The position numbers were made by a program, and so were the translations under genes. From assembly GCF_025376885.1 (NCBI RefSeq), contig NZ_JAHUBR010000001.1:1922001-1986000 (forward strand): 64,000 nt of DNA, written 5' to 3'. Position 1 is the first letter of the stretch; every line of letters begins with the position of its first letter. The notes below the pieces were generated by a model that saw nothing but the letters and a program-made list of their open reading frames with translations, searched no databases and had not been told where the DNA came from. Source of the DNA: Pseudoruegeria sp. SHC-113 (GTDB taxonomy: Bacteria; Pseudomonadota; Alphaproteobacteria; Rhodobacterales; Rhodobacteraceae). This document shows positions 25,527 to 34,296 of this stretch, piece after piece.

Positions 25527-26765
25527 ATGAGCGAGACAGGCACACAAGAGCAGACAGACCACCAACCGGGGCAGGTGCGCCGCCGCCGGGTGTTCTATAT
25601 TCCGGGCTACGACCCGTTCCACCCGCGCCGCTACCGCGAGCTGTACCGTAGCGAAAGTCGAGTGCAGGCGGCGATTTCCGGCTACGACATTGCGCAAAAG
25701 CCGAAACAGGGCGAGGGCCCTTACGGCTGGCACGTGGAGGCCACCATTGAGGGCCGCGACGTGCAGAGCGATGTCGAGGTGCTCTACTGGTCCGACATCG
25801 TGCGTGAGTCGATGAATATCTCCGTGGCGCAGGCCTATTGGCTGCTGATCCGCACGGCCTGGGTGTACATCTCGTCAGGCTCGCTCTGGCGGCTGATGCG
25901 GCTGCGCAAGGGGCCCTTGATCGCAGCCTTCTACCCGGTGGGCATGCTGCTGCTGCAGCTGATCGTGGCGCTGTTTGCTGGCTTTCTGGCCTATTCCATC
26001 GTCTCCGTCTTCGCCCATCCGATCCTCGGCGTGATCGCAAGCTGGCCGGTGATCGGCGGCCTCCTGCGCTGGTTCAAGCGCAACGACAACAAGTTCTACG
26101 CCTATTACCTGATGCATGATTACGCCTATTCGTCGGCCACGCGCGGCGCGAACCCGCCCGCCCTTGAGGCGCGGATCCGCAGCTTTGGCGACGAGGTGGC
26201 CAAGGCGCTCACCGATGACGTGGATGAGGTGCTGGTGGTCGGCCACAGCTACGGCGCGCATATCGGCGTGTCGATCCTGTCCGATCTGCTGCGCGAGGGC
26301 CGCGTGCCCGCCAATGGCCCGGCGCTGGGGCTGCTGTCGCTGGGCCATGTGATTCCGATGGTCTCTTTCCTGCCGGAAGCCAAACGCCTGCGCGCCGATC
26401 TGCAGTTCCTCTCGGAGCGCGACGATATCACATGGGTCGATGTCACGGCGCCCGGCGATGGCTGCGCCTTCGCGCTGTGTGATCCGGTGGCGGTGAGCGG
26501 CGTGGCAACGGAGAATCAGCGCTGGCCGCTGGTGTTTTCCGCCGCCTTCACCCAATCGCTGAAACCCGAGACATGGAAAGCCAAGCGCTGGCATTTCTTC
26601 CAGCTGCATTTCCAATACCTCTGTGCGTTCGATGCGCCGAAGGATTACGACTACTTCCAGATCACCGCCGGCCCGCGCACGCTGGGGGATCGCTACGCCG
26701 GGCGCGCCTCGTCCAAATCCCTGAAAACGCGCCCGCAATCGCCCTATACCTCCATGGCGGCCTAA
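25527..26765 (+). CDS. Membrane-anchored alpha/beta-hydrolase-like protein
   Basis: A 412-residue protein of no named family that I know. Residues 23-35 (FYIPGYDPFHPRR) resemble the first strand and oxyanion region of lipases, and residues 235-245 (EVLVVGHSYGAHIG) contain a GxSxG nucleophile elbow with Ser241. Residues about 130-180 hold two hydrophobic helices, so the protein is probably membrane-bound. The later segment ITWVDVTAPGDGCAFALCDP could carry the acid residue. It runs directly into a P450 gene 3 bases downstream, suggesting joint action on a lipid or ester; the substrate is unknown. Confidence 0.75.
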   Translation: MSETGTQEQTDHQPGQVRRRRVFYIPGYDPFHPRRYRELYRSESRVQAAISGYDIAQKPKQGEGPYGWHVEATIEGRDVQSDVEVLYWSDIVRESMNISVAQAYWLLIRTAWVYISSGSLWRLMRLRKGPLIAAFYPVGMLLLQLIVALFAGFLAYSIVSVFAHPILGVIASWPVIGGLLRWFKRNDNKFYAYYLMHDYAYSSATRGANPPALEARIRSFGDEVAKALTDDVDEVLVVGHSYGAHIGVSILSDLLREGRVPANGPALGLLSLGHVIPMVSFLPEAKRLRADLQFLSERDDITWVDVTAPGDGCAFALCDPVAVSGVATENQRWPLVFSAAFTQSLKPETWKAKRWHFFQLHFQYLCAFDAPKDYDYFQITAGPRTLGDRYAGRASSKSLKTRPQSPYTSMAA

Positions 26766-26768
26766 GCC

Positions 26769-28136
26769 TTGGCACCCCAGCCGCCCCTGCCTCCCAAGCC
26801 GCCGGTGCGGGCCGAGAAGGTCTCGCTCTTTCGCTACATGCGGCTGTTTCGGCGCGACATTCTCTCGGCCCAGCCGGAGAAGCTCTATCGCGCGTGGATG
26901 GCGGAGTTCAAAACGCCCTTCTTCCGCTCATACCTCGCCAATGATCCGCAGCTCGTGGATCTGGTGCTGAAGGAGCGGCCCGACGATTTCCCGAAATCCG
27001 GCCGCATCAGCGAAGGCCTGCGCCCGCTTCTGGGGGAGTCCGTCTTCCTCACCAATGGCGAGGTGTGGAAGCGCCAGCGCCGCATCATTGACCCGGCGTT
27101 CGAGGGCGGCCGCCTGCGCGATACTTTTCCCGCGATGAAGGCCGCCGGGGAGGCCGCCGTGGCGCGGCTTGCGGGGCAGGGGGGCTATGTGGAATTCGAG
27201 GAAGAGGCCAGCCATGCGGCGGCGGATGTCATCTTCCGCACGCTGTTTTCGATCCCGATCACCCATGATGTGGCCTCCCGCGTGTTTTCGGAGTTCCGCG
27301 CCTACCAGCGCACCCAGCCGATCCTGAACCTCGGCGCCTTCCTGCCCCTGCCGCGCTGGATGCCGCGCCTGCACCGGCGGCGCACGAAGGATACCGCGCG
27401 CAGCATCCGGGCGCTGATCACCGGCCTCACGAAAGAGCGCATGGCCGACATCGAGGCTGGCACCGCGCCCGACGATCTGGCCACCAAGATCATGACAACG
27501 GAAGATCCGCTCCACGGCGGGCGCTTCACCACCGAAGAGATGGTCGATCAGGTCGCCATCTTCTTCCTTGCTGGCCATGAAACCAGCGCCTCGGCCCTCG
27601 GCTGGGCGCTTTACCTGCTCGCCACCCATCCGGAGGCGCAGGAGCGCGCAGCGGCTGAAGCCAAAGCGGCCTTCGCGGCGGGGGAGGATTTCTCGGTGAT
27701 GGGCCGGTTGAAATTCACCCGCGATGTCTTCCGCGAGGCGCTCAGGCTGTATCCGCCGGTGCCGATGATGGTGCGCGAAACCACCTGCCCGGAGGTCTTC
27801 CGCAAGCGGCCTGTGAAACCGGGCGCGCAGGTTGTGCTCTCGCCTTGGCACCTGCACCGCCACCAGCGGCTCTGGGACGCGCCCGACGCTTTTGACCCGG
27901 ATCGTTACGCGAGCGAGAACGGCCGCGCCTGCCTGCGCTCGGCCTTCATCCCGTTCTCTGCCGGGCCGCGCGTCTGCACGGGCGCAGGCTTTGCGATGGT
28001 GGAAGGGCCCTTGCTACTGGCCCAGATGCTGCGCGCCTACCGCTTCTCTGCCGATCCGGCGCGTGTGCCCAGGCCCGTCGCGCATCTCACGGTGCGCGCG
28101 GAAGACGGGATCTGGTTGAAGGCGGAAAAGCGCTAA
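26769..28136 (+). CDS. Cytochrome P450
   Basis: A 455-residue soluble-type P450 monooxygenase. The I-helix has FFLAGHETSASALGWAL, the K-helix ExxR is in REALRLYPPVP, and the heme loop is FSAGPRVCTGAGFAMVEG with the axial cysteine. The start is a TTG at 26769, 3 bases after the stop of the preceding gene; no ATG occurs before MRLFRRD, which would drop about 23 residues. It is co-transcribed with the hydrolase-like gene. No ferredoxin or reductase gene is adjacent. Substrate unknown; fatty acid or related hydrophobic compounds are common for bacterial P450s of this form. Confidence 0.92.
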   Translation: MAPQPPLPPKPPVRAEKVSLFRYMRLFRRDILSAQPEKLYRAWMAEFKTPFFRSYLANDPQLVDLVLKERPDDFPKSGRISEGLRPLLGESVFLTNGEVWKRQRRIIDPAFEGGRLRDTFPAMKAAGEAAVARLAGQGGYVEFEEEASHAAADVIFRTLFSIPITHDVASRVFSEFRAYQRTQPILNLGAFLPLPRWMPRLHRRRTKDTARSIRALITGLTKERMADIEAGTAPDDLATKIMTTEDPLHGGRFTTEEMVDQVAIFFLAGHETSASALGWALYLLATHPEAQERAAAEAKAAFAAGEDFSVMGRLKFTRDVFREALRLYPPVPMMVRETTCPEVFRKRPVKPGAQVVLSPWHLHRHQRLWDAPDAFDPDRYASENGRACLRSAFIPFSAGPRVCTGAGFAMVEGPLLLAQMLRAYRFSADPARVPRPVAHLTVRAEDGIWLKAEKR

Positions 28137-28372
28137 GAGGCGCGCCGCATCGACGCCTGCACCTGCAGGTGCCGCAGCACGTAAAGCCGGATCGACGAGG
28201 CCAGCCCGCTGTCTGCATCGCGGTTTTCGTCGATCTCCACGGCCAGCGCGTTGATCGGCATGTTCCGCTCCGCCGCGATCTCGCGGAAAGCTTCCCAGAA
28301 TTCATCTTCCAGCGAGACGCTGGTGCGGTGGCCCTTCAGCGTCAGCGAGTGTTTTTGCGGGCGTGTGTTCAT
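28133..28372 (-). CDS. Ribbon-helix-helix protein
   Basis: A 79-residue protein with a ribbon-helix-helix fold (LKGHRTSVSLEDEFWEAFREI, then AAERNMPINALAVEID). It is of the RHH_4 type found beside fumC in many alphaproteobacteria. Its stop overlaps the P450 stop by 4 bases in the convergent direction. DNA binding is expected from the fold; targets are not known. It follows fumC and the DUF4169 gene on the same strand with a 270-base gap. Confidence 0.85.
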   Translation of the reverse strand: MNTRPQKHSLTLKGHRTSVSLEDEFWEAFREIAAERNMPINALAVEIDENRDADSGLASSIRLYVLRHLQVQASMRRAS

Positions 28373-28642
28373 GCCGTCCTGTCTCCTGCAACATCGTCCG
28401 TGCCATGGCCTGCAGCGCGTTCTTCCTGCCCGAGCGGCCCGCAGCCCATGTGACCCTGTTTACGCAGCCATCCGCAAGGCCTTGATACACCCCGCGAAAG
28501 ACTGAACCGTTTACGCAACCGCAGCGGCGCTGCCACCGGAACCTGACACGTCAGGCCGCATGGGGCAGACCCCTGCTGTAGTCGAGATAGAACGGGAACG
28601 GAGGCCGGACAGGGCAAAATCCTGCGACAGGATCACGCGGGT

Positions 28643-28846
28643 TCACTTTTTCTCGGGATCAGACGGCGTTTCGGCTTTGCGATGCTGATCCAGAAGGCGT
28701 GCCTTGCGCGCGTTTTCCGCCTTGAGCGCGGCCTTCTGTGCCTTGGTCAGGCCGTGGCGCAGAGCGTTGGCATCCGCCGCTTTGCGCTTTTCATCCCGCG
28801 CGCGGGCCTTCCGCGCGCGGTTTAGGTTGATGGGCGTGTCGCCCAT
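28643..28846 (-). CDS. DUF4169 family protein
   Basis: A 67-residue, highly basic and helical protein of the DUF4169 family ([39 protein letters not shown]). No function is established. The start codon overlaps the fumC stop, so translation is coupled to fumC. The trio fumC, this gene and a ribbon-helix-helix gene is a recurring alphaproteobacterial arrangement. Confidence 0.87.
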   Translation of the reverse strand: MGDTPINLNRARKARARDEKRKAADANALRHGLTKAQKAALKAENARKARLLDQHRKAETPSDPEKK

Positions 28847-30240
28847 CAGTCCTTGGGGCCGATCATCTGCTCAGGGCGGACAACGGCGTTAAAGGTGGCC
28901 TCATCCACGAAGCCAAGCCGCACGGCCTCTTCCTTCAGGGTGGTGCCGTTCTTATGCGCCGTCTTGGCGACCTTGGTGGCGTTGTCATAGCCGATGGTGG
29001 GGGCCAGCGCGGTGACGAGCATCAGGCTTTCCTTCATCAGCTTGTCGATGCGCGCCTCATTGGCCTCGATGCCCATCAGCATGCGCTCGGTGAAGCTGTC
29101 GGCCACATCGCCCAGCAGCTGCATGGATTGCAGCAGGTTGTAGCTCATCATCGGGTTGTAGACGTTCAGCTCGAAGTGGCCTTGCGAGCCGGCGAACTTG
29201 ATCGCCGCATCGTTGCCCATCACATGGGCAGCGACCTGCGTCATGGCTTCGGCCTGCGTCGGGTTCACCTTGCCCGGCATGATCGAGGAGCCGGGCTCGT
29301 TTTCTGGCAGGATCAGCTCGCCAAGGCCGGAACGGGGGCCTGAGCCGAGGAAGCGGATGTCGTTGGCGATCTTGTACATCGCACCGGCCACCGTGGTGAG
29401 CGCGCCGGACATGAAGACCATCGCGTCATGGGCGGCCAGCGCTTCGAACTTGTTGGGCGCGGTGACGAAGGGCAGGCCGGTGATCTCGGCCATGTTCGCG
29501 GCCACGGTCTCGCCCCAGCCTTTGCGGGTGTTGAGCCCGGTGCCCACGGCGGTGCCGCCCTGTGCCAACTCGTAGATGCCCGGCAACGCCAGCTCGATGC
29601 GCTTGATGCCATTGCGGATCTGCATCGCGTAGCCCGAGAACTCCTGCCCCAGCGTGAGCGGGGTGGCGTCTTGCGTGTGAGTGCGGCCGATCTTGATGAT
29701 GTCCTTGAAGGCCTCGGCCTTCGCCTCAAGCCCTTCGGCGAGCTTGGTGAGCCCCGGCAGCAGCACGTCGCGCGTCATCATCGCGGCGGCGATATGCATG
29801 GCGGTGGGGAAGGTGTCGTTGGAGGATTGCCCCATGTTGCAGTGATCGTTGGGGTGCACCGGATCCTTTGAGCCGATCACGCCGCCGAGGATCTCGATCG
29901 CGCGGTTGGCGATGACCTCATTGGCGTTCATGTTGGACTGCGTGCCCGAGCCCGTCTGCCAGACGACGAGCGGGAAGTTGTCGTCGAACTTGCCAGCCAC
30001 CACTTCGCTCGCGGCCTGAATGATCGCATCGGCCAGTTTGGGGTCGAGCGCACCGCTCTCCTTGTTGGCCATGGCGCAGGCCTGCTTGATCACGCCCAGC
30101 GCGCGCACGATGGCCACGGGTTGTTTTTCCCAGCCGATGGGGAAGTTCATGATCGAGCGCTGCGTCTGCGCGCCCCAGTATTTCTCGGACGGAACCTCCA
30201 GCGGGCCAAAGCTGTCGGTTTCGGTGCGGGTCTCGCTCAT
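28846..30240 (-). CDS. fumC: Class II fumarate hydratase
   Basis: A 464-residue, iron-independent fumarase of the TCA cycle. It has [21 protein letters not shown] at the start, the [19 protein letters not shown] segment, and the superfamily signature [17 protein letters not shown] near residue 315. Length is normal. It is first in a minus-strand group with DUF4169 and ribbon-helix-helix genes, and divergent from a membrane-protein gene across 168 bases. Confidence 0.97.
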   Translation of the reverse strand: MSETRTETDSFGPLEVPSEKYWGAQTQRSIMNFPIGWEKQPVAIVRALGVIKQACAMANKESGALDPKLADAIIQAASEVVAGKFDDNFPLVVWQTGSGTQSNMNANEVIANRAIEILGGVIGSKDPVHPNDHCNMGQSSNDTFPTAMHIAAAMMTRDVLLPGLTKLAEGLEAKAEAFKDIIKIGRTHTQDATPLTLGQEFSGYAMQIRNGIKRIELALPGIYELAQGGTAVGTGLNTRKGWGETVAANMAEITGLPFVTAPNKFEALAAHDAMVFMSGALTTVAGAMYKIANDIRFLGSGPRSGLGELILPENEPGSSIMPGKVNPTQAEAMTQVAAHVMGNDAAIKFAGSQGHFELNVYNPMMSYNLLQSMQLLGDVADSFTERMLMGIEANEARIDKLMKESLMLVTALAPTIGYDNATKVAKTAHKNGTTLKEEAVRLGFVDEATFNAVVRPEQMIGPKD

Positions 30241-30408
30241 CCCAGGCTCTCCTCAATGGTCAGATGACGTTGCGTATAAGCGCTGCCCCGGCAAAGAGCA
30301 ATTGGGGCAGGGCGGCCGGATCGCCGCAGATTGTGCTGCATTTCGGCGCATTTGGGGCTAGGCTTATCGGATGTGATCACAAACGCATGGGCATGAGGGG
30401 AAGGCCAT

Positions 30409-31473
30409 ATGGACAGACCGGCGGAAGCCACACGGGACGCGCTCCGCTTCACCGCCTGTGTCTGGGGCAGCTACGCGGTGGCGGAACTGGCCGATGTGCC
30501 GCTGGCCTATATGACGCCCGTGTTCCTCGTACCGCTGCTGCAACTGCCCCAGCCGCTGCCGCTTGGCTTTTCGCTGCGGCTGCTGGCCTTTGCCTTCGCG
30601 GTGTTTTTCGGCGGTGCTTTCGCCTTCCTCTCTCTCGGCGCGCTCCCCCTGCTGTCCCTGGCGGTGCAGGCGGTCTGCCTCGGGCTCGTCTTTTGGTATG
30701 GGGCAAAAGGCGGCAACGGGCTTTTCGTGCTGATTGCCCTGATCGCACTTCTGCTGGTGCCTCTGCTCGTGCAACTGAGCGGGCGACAGGGAGCGGATCT
30801 GGCCCTTGTCATGATCGGACATCTCGGCGCGGCCCTCGCCCTGGCCCGGCTGGCGTGGGCGGTGCTGCCCACGGGCCGTATACCGGTGGCTCCCCCCACG
30901 CCGCCGCTGCCGGTGGAACGGCTCGCCCGGGTGATTGGCCTCGTGCTGGCGGTACTGCCCCTGATCGTCTGGCTGCAACGCTTCGCCGCGCCCTATCCGT
31001 TGCTGCCGGTCTTCGTCGCGGTGCTGCTGCAGAAACTCACCGCCATTTCCACCGAAACCGAGGGCCGTAAGGTGATTTACCGCCATATCCTTGGCAAAGG
31101 GCTGGAGCTCGCTGCCGCCAGCGCGCTCGGCGGCCTCGCCGCCCTTGCCACCTACCGGCTGCTCACGCTCGCGCCGAGCTGGCCGCTGCTTCTGATGATC
31201 GCCCTTTTGGTGATCGCAACCTGTGCTGGCTTCATCTGGTCGGGCAGGAGCTGGGGCAGCTTCGCCGGCTCCACTTGTTCGGCCTATGTGATCCTGATCG
31301 GCGCAGCGCTTGCGGGCGTGGAAAGCGAGGTGGACGCGCAGCTCGAAAGCCGCCTCTGGCAACTGACCTGCGCCGTTATCTACGTCTTTCTCTCCACCGG
31401 CCTCGTCATCCGCCTCGCCCTCGGCCTCCACCTGCGCCACCACAAGCTCCAGCCCGCAAGTTCCGACGACTGA
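30409..31473 (+). CDS. Polytopic membrane protein, DUF2955/FUSC-like
   Basis: A 354-residue protein with about ten hydrophobic segments in two halves, separated by a linker near residue 165 (GRIPVAPPTPPLPVERL). This two-repeat layout resembles DUF2955 or FUSC-type inner-membrane transporters that pair with efflux adaptors; none is adjacent here. The identification is tentative. The ATG at 30409 lacks a strong ribosome site. It is convergent with sspB, with a GC-rich repeat between. Confidence 0.55.
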   Translation: MDRPAEATRDALRFTACVWGSYAVAELADVPLAYMTPVFLVPLLQLPQPLPLGFSLRLLAFAFAVFFGGAFAFLSLGALPLLSLAVQAVCLGLVFWYGAKGGNGLFVLIALIALLLVPLLVQLSGRQGADLALVMIGHLGAALALARLAWAVLPTGRIPVAPPTPPLPVERLARVIGLVLAVLPLIVWLQRFAAPYPLLPVFVAVLLQKLTAISTETEGRKVIYRHILGKGLELAAASALGGLAALATYRLLTLAPSWPLLLMIALLVIATCAGFIWSGRSWGSFAGSTCSAYVILIGAALAGVESEVDAQLESRLWQLTCAVIYVFLSTGLVIRLALGLHLRHHKLQPASSDD

Positions 31474-31499
31474 CAAGCAAAGAAAACCGCCCCCTTCCT

Positions 31500-31580
31500 C
31501 TCGCCGGAAATACCTCGGGGGTGCGGGGGCAGAGCCCCCGCTCTTTACCTGTGGTGCGGGGGCAGAACCCCCGCCGCCGT
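31500..31580 (+). repeat. Dispersed intergenic GC-rich repeat, copy B
   Basis: GCCGGAAATACCTCGGGGGT, then GCGGGGGC-aga-GCCCCCGC, followed by a second GCGGGGGC-agaa-CCCCCGC hairpin. It lies between convergent genes and shares its core with copies at 10.5 and 55.7 kb. Confidence 0.7.
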
Positions 31581-31607
31581 CAGGCGCAAGGCACGCCTGA
31601 AACCGGA

Positions 31608-32099
31608 TTACTTGCGGAAACTGTCGAGACTCACCACTTCCGCGTCGCGCGGCGGGTTGCTTTCCTCTTCCACCATCTCCGACATCGGCGCCTCGTCGTG
31701 CTCCTCGGCGAGGAAGCCGTCCTCGTCTTCCTCATCGTCGCCGGACTGCTGCGTCTCAAACCGCAGGCCGAATTCGACGGAAGGATCCACGAAGGTCACG
31801 ATGGCGTCATAGGGGATGTAGAGAGGCTCGGGGGAATCGCCGAAGTTCAGCGTGACCGAGAAGCCGTCTTCGCCCACTTCAAGGTTGTCATACCAATGCT
31901 GCATCACAACCGTCATTTCACCTGGATAGCGGTCCGAAAGCCAATCGGCCAGTTCCACATCGGGATGAAGCGTGTCGAAAGTGATGAAGAAATGGTGCTG
32001 GCCGGGCAGGCCATTGTCGGCCACGTCCTGCAGGACGGTGCGGATCAGGCCGCGCATCGCCGTGTGCATCAGGTTTCCGTAATCAATGGTCCGAGACAT
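31608..32099 (-). CDS. sspB: ClpXP adaptor SspB, alpha-type
   Basis: A 163-residue SspB-family stringent starvation protein B. In Caulobacter the alpha-type protein delivers ssrA-tagged polypeptides to the ClpXP protease. The core is IDYGNLMHTAMRGLIRTVL and GQHHFFITFDTLHPDVELADW, with VVMQHWYDNLEVGEDGFSV. A flexible acidic linker (SGDDEEDEDGFLAEEHDEAP) leads to a conserved C-terminal peptide (AEVVSLDSFRK) that would dock on ClpX. ATG 32099 with GGAAGG upstream is preferred over a start five codons earlier. The tmRNA gene producing the tag lies 1.5 kb away. Confidence 0.92.
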   Translation of the reverse strand: MSRTIDYGNLMHTAMRGLIRTVLQDVADNGLPGQHHFFITFDTLHPDVELADWLSDRYPGEMTVVMQHWYDNLEVGEDGFSVTLNFGDSPEPLYIPYDAIVTFVDPSVEFGLRFETQQSGDDEEDEDGFLAEEHDEAPMSEMVEEESNPPRDAEVVSLDSFRK

Positions 32100-32175
32100 G
32101 CGGGCACCTTCCACTTCAACGGCTCCACTGTAGAAGCAGAGGGGGCGGATGAAAAGGGAGCAGCCGCATTATATT

Positions 32176-33438
32176 TTACCCCGCCAGCGTCAGCCCGGCT
32201 GCCCCCGCGGCAGCCATGACGGGCAACACCAGCAAGAGGTTGATCCGAAAGCGCAAAAGCAGAATTGCAGCCAGCGCGGTGAGGGCAATGGCGAAGGGCT
32301 GAAGGCTTGCAAGCTCAGGCATCAGCAGCCGCGCCGGGCCCAGCTCTGCCACCTCGAGCCGTGCGAAATAGACGTGCAGCGCGAACCAGATTGAGAGGTT
32401 CAGGATCACCCCCACCACGGCCGCCGTTATCGCCTTCAGCGCACCGGAAAGCGCGGGCCGCGCCGAGATCCATTCGATGTAGGGCGCACCTGCGAAGATC
32501 CAGAGGAAGCAGGGCGTGAAGGTCACCCAAAGCACCATCAGCGCCGCCGCCAAACCAAGCGCCGCGCCGCCTGCGGCATGGCCGGCCTGAAAGCCCACGA
32601 ATTGCGTCACGAGGATCAGCGGCCCCGGCGTGGTTTCAGCCAGCCCCAGCCCGTCCATCATCTGGGCTGTGGTGAGCCAGCCGTGCTCCACCACCACGGC
32701 CTGCGTCATATAGGCCAGAACCGCGTAGGCGCCGCCGAAGGTCACCACGGCGAGCCTGGAGAAGAACAGCCCGATCTCGGTGAGCAGCGGCCAGCCCGCC
32801 AGCATCGCCAGTGCAATCGGCGCGGCCCAGAGCGCGCCCCAAAGCGCGACCGTGCGCAAGGTGGCGGCAAGCGGCACGTTTGCGGCGGGCGCGGCCTCGC
32901 TGGAAGCCCCCCGCGACGTGAGGTAGCCCCAGACAGCGGCCACCGCGATGATCAGCGGGAAGGGCAGGTTGAACAGGAAGATCGCCGCGAAGCTCATGCC
33001 TGCCACGATCCAATGCCCCCGCGAGGTGAGCGCCTTCTTCGCCACCTTCCGCAGCGCCTGCAGCACGATCACCACCACGGTACATTTGATCCCCAGAAAC
33101 AGCGCCTCCACGAGCGGCACATCGCCAAGGGCCGCGTAAAGGCCCGAGAGCGCCATGATCACAAGCGCTCCGGGCACAACGAAGAGCAGGCCTGCGATCA
33201 ACCCGCCGCGCACGCCCTGCATGCGCCAACCGGCATAGGTGGCAAGCTGCATCGCCTCCGGCCCCGGCAGCAGCATGCAGAAGGAAAGCGCGTTCAGATA
33301 TTGCTGTTCGGTCAGCCAGGGGCGTTCTTCCACCAGCTCGCGGTGCATCAGCGCGATCTGGGCGGCAGGCCCGCCGAAGGACAAAAGGCCGATGCGACCG
33401 AACACCGAGACCATCTCGGAAAGGCTGGGCGTTGTCAT
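32176..33438 (-). CDS. chrA: Chromate transporter ChrA family
   Basis: A 420-residue protein with two tandem CHR domains. The first opens FGRIGLLSFGGPAAQIALMHRELVEERPWL with the hallmark SFGGP, and the second repeats the pattern (RLAVVTFGGAYAVLAYMTQAVV). About ten to twelve membrane helices are predicted. Two-domain ChrA proteins export chromate, though many relatives are uncharacterised. I chose ATG 33438 (MTTPSLSEM) rather than 37 codons upstream; GAGACACG precedes it. It lies between sspB and ssrA, on the same strand as both. Confidence 0.9.
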   Translation of the reverse strand: MTTPSLSEMVSVFGRIGLLSFGGPAAQIALMHRELVEERPWLTEQQYLNALSFCMLLPGPEAMQLATYAGWRMQGVRGGLIAGLLFVVPGALVIMALSGLYAALGDVPLVEALFLGIKCTVVVIVLQALRKVAKKALTSRGHWIVAGMSFAAIFLFNLPFPLIIAVAAVWGYLTSRGASSEAAPAANVPLAATLRTVALWGALWAAPIALAMLAGWPLLTEIGLFFSRLAVVTFGGAYAVLAYMTQAVVVEHGWLTTAQMMDGLGLAETTPGPLILVTQFVGFQAGHAAGGAALGLAAALMVLWVTFTPCFLWIFAGAPYIEWISARPALSGALKAITAAVVGVILNLSIWFALHVYFARLEVAELGPARLLMPELASLQPFAIALTALAAILLLRFRINLLLVLPVMAAAGAAGLTLAG

Positions 33439-33584
33439 CGTGTCTCCGTCCTTGCCACGCAGACCCGCGCGGCCTCTCTTGCTGTGAGGCCTAGCGCCCG
33501 GCGCTACGGCAATCAAGCGCTGTGCACGAAGCAGCCGCCAGCACGTCACAAATACCTGTGATCATCGCAAGGGAGGGGGGAGGA

Positions 33585-33898
33585 AGTGCAGGCTTCTGTT
33601 GCCAGGTGCCTGCGAACCCCGCCTGACGCGGCTAGGCGACAGGGCTTAAGATTTCGGCTTTTCGCACTGCATTAAGCAGCGAGAGCGACCGGAGCACGAT
33701 TGTCGTTGGCAATTATGCTTAGCGAACCGATAACGGTGGTATCTCACCGGGACAAAGCAAACCCCTTTAGACGTTCGTCGATCCTGTTTCGACCCCATCT
33801 GCCCCCAACGAGGGTTGTTTGGTGGAGTCGCCGGGTACCGCCCCCGGGTCCGATCCGCTTATTACGAGCGCGTTTATGTCCATAGTCGGCGAACCGAC
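33585..33898 (-). ncRNA. ssrA: Transfer-messenger RNA, two-piece permuted form
   Basis: On the minus strand the order is acceptor piece (about 33898-33820), a 23-base spacer (33819-33797), then coding piece from 33796. The acceptor piece ends CGACTCCACCA; its CGACTCC pairs with GGGGTCG that begins the coding piece, forming the tRNA-like acceptor stem with one G-U. The coding piece continues ACAGGATCGACGAACGTC, the tmRNA 5' signature. At 33710-33672 it encodes the tag ANDNRAPVALAA followed by TAA. This permuted layout is the known alphaproteobacterial form. The 3' limit is approximate, set past a GCAGGC/GCCTGC inverted repeat. The tag marks stalled proteins for ClpXP, with SspB encoded nearby. 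Confidence 0.96.
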
Positions 33899-33904
33899 CC
33901 CCCA

Positions 33905-33933
33905 TATTTAGGCGCTTCACGGGGGGGATGCAA
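33905..33933 (-). promoter_or_regulatory. ssrA promoter
   Basis: On the minus strand TTGCAT (33933-33928), a 17-base spacer and TAAATA (33910-33905) sit directly before the tmRNA acceptor piece. The expected start is near 33898. Confidence 0.75.
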
Positions 33934-34296
33934 GCGGCGCGCGCGGTGGGTAAGGGGCGTATTTGGGGTATCATGTGTCGTGTTCGGGAAGCGGCGAATC
34001 GATTCGGAATTCGCGCAAGTAAGAAATGGCGCAAATGTGGCGGCCGATTTCCGCATCGAGAACGATCCCCTCAGGCGGCTTGGATTGTTTTCAGGGTTCC
34101 GCCAATAAAACAGGCCAAGGCTGAAGGGGCTGTCCAAATTTCGCCTTAATTCATATGAAATTAGCCGATCTTGCTGTATAGAAGTTTAAGGAAAAGTTGA
34201 CGCTGCCTTGGCATCGGGTCCCAATTAGGATGACTGGCAAGACAGTATGTGCGGCGCCTGACGGAGTGCACCGACAGCGCGCAAATGGAGGTAATT
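33934..34296. other. Gene-free AT-richer gap upstream of the second Hint gene
   Basis: No gene is recognised. Base composition is visibly more AT-rich than the surrounding DNA, especially 34080-34260 (for example TTCATATGAAATTAG, GCTGTATAGAAG). A possible -35 TTGACG lies at about 34197. Short open frames here have no recognisable content. The region separates ssrA and the Hint gene, which diverge, and probably holds the Hint gene promoter. Confidence 0.5.

Noticed and set aside
33700-34149. Several 60-97 codon open frames in the ssrA region
   Set aside because: They overlap the tmRNA and its promoter on both strands and have no coding features.
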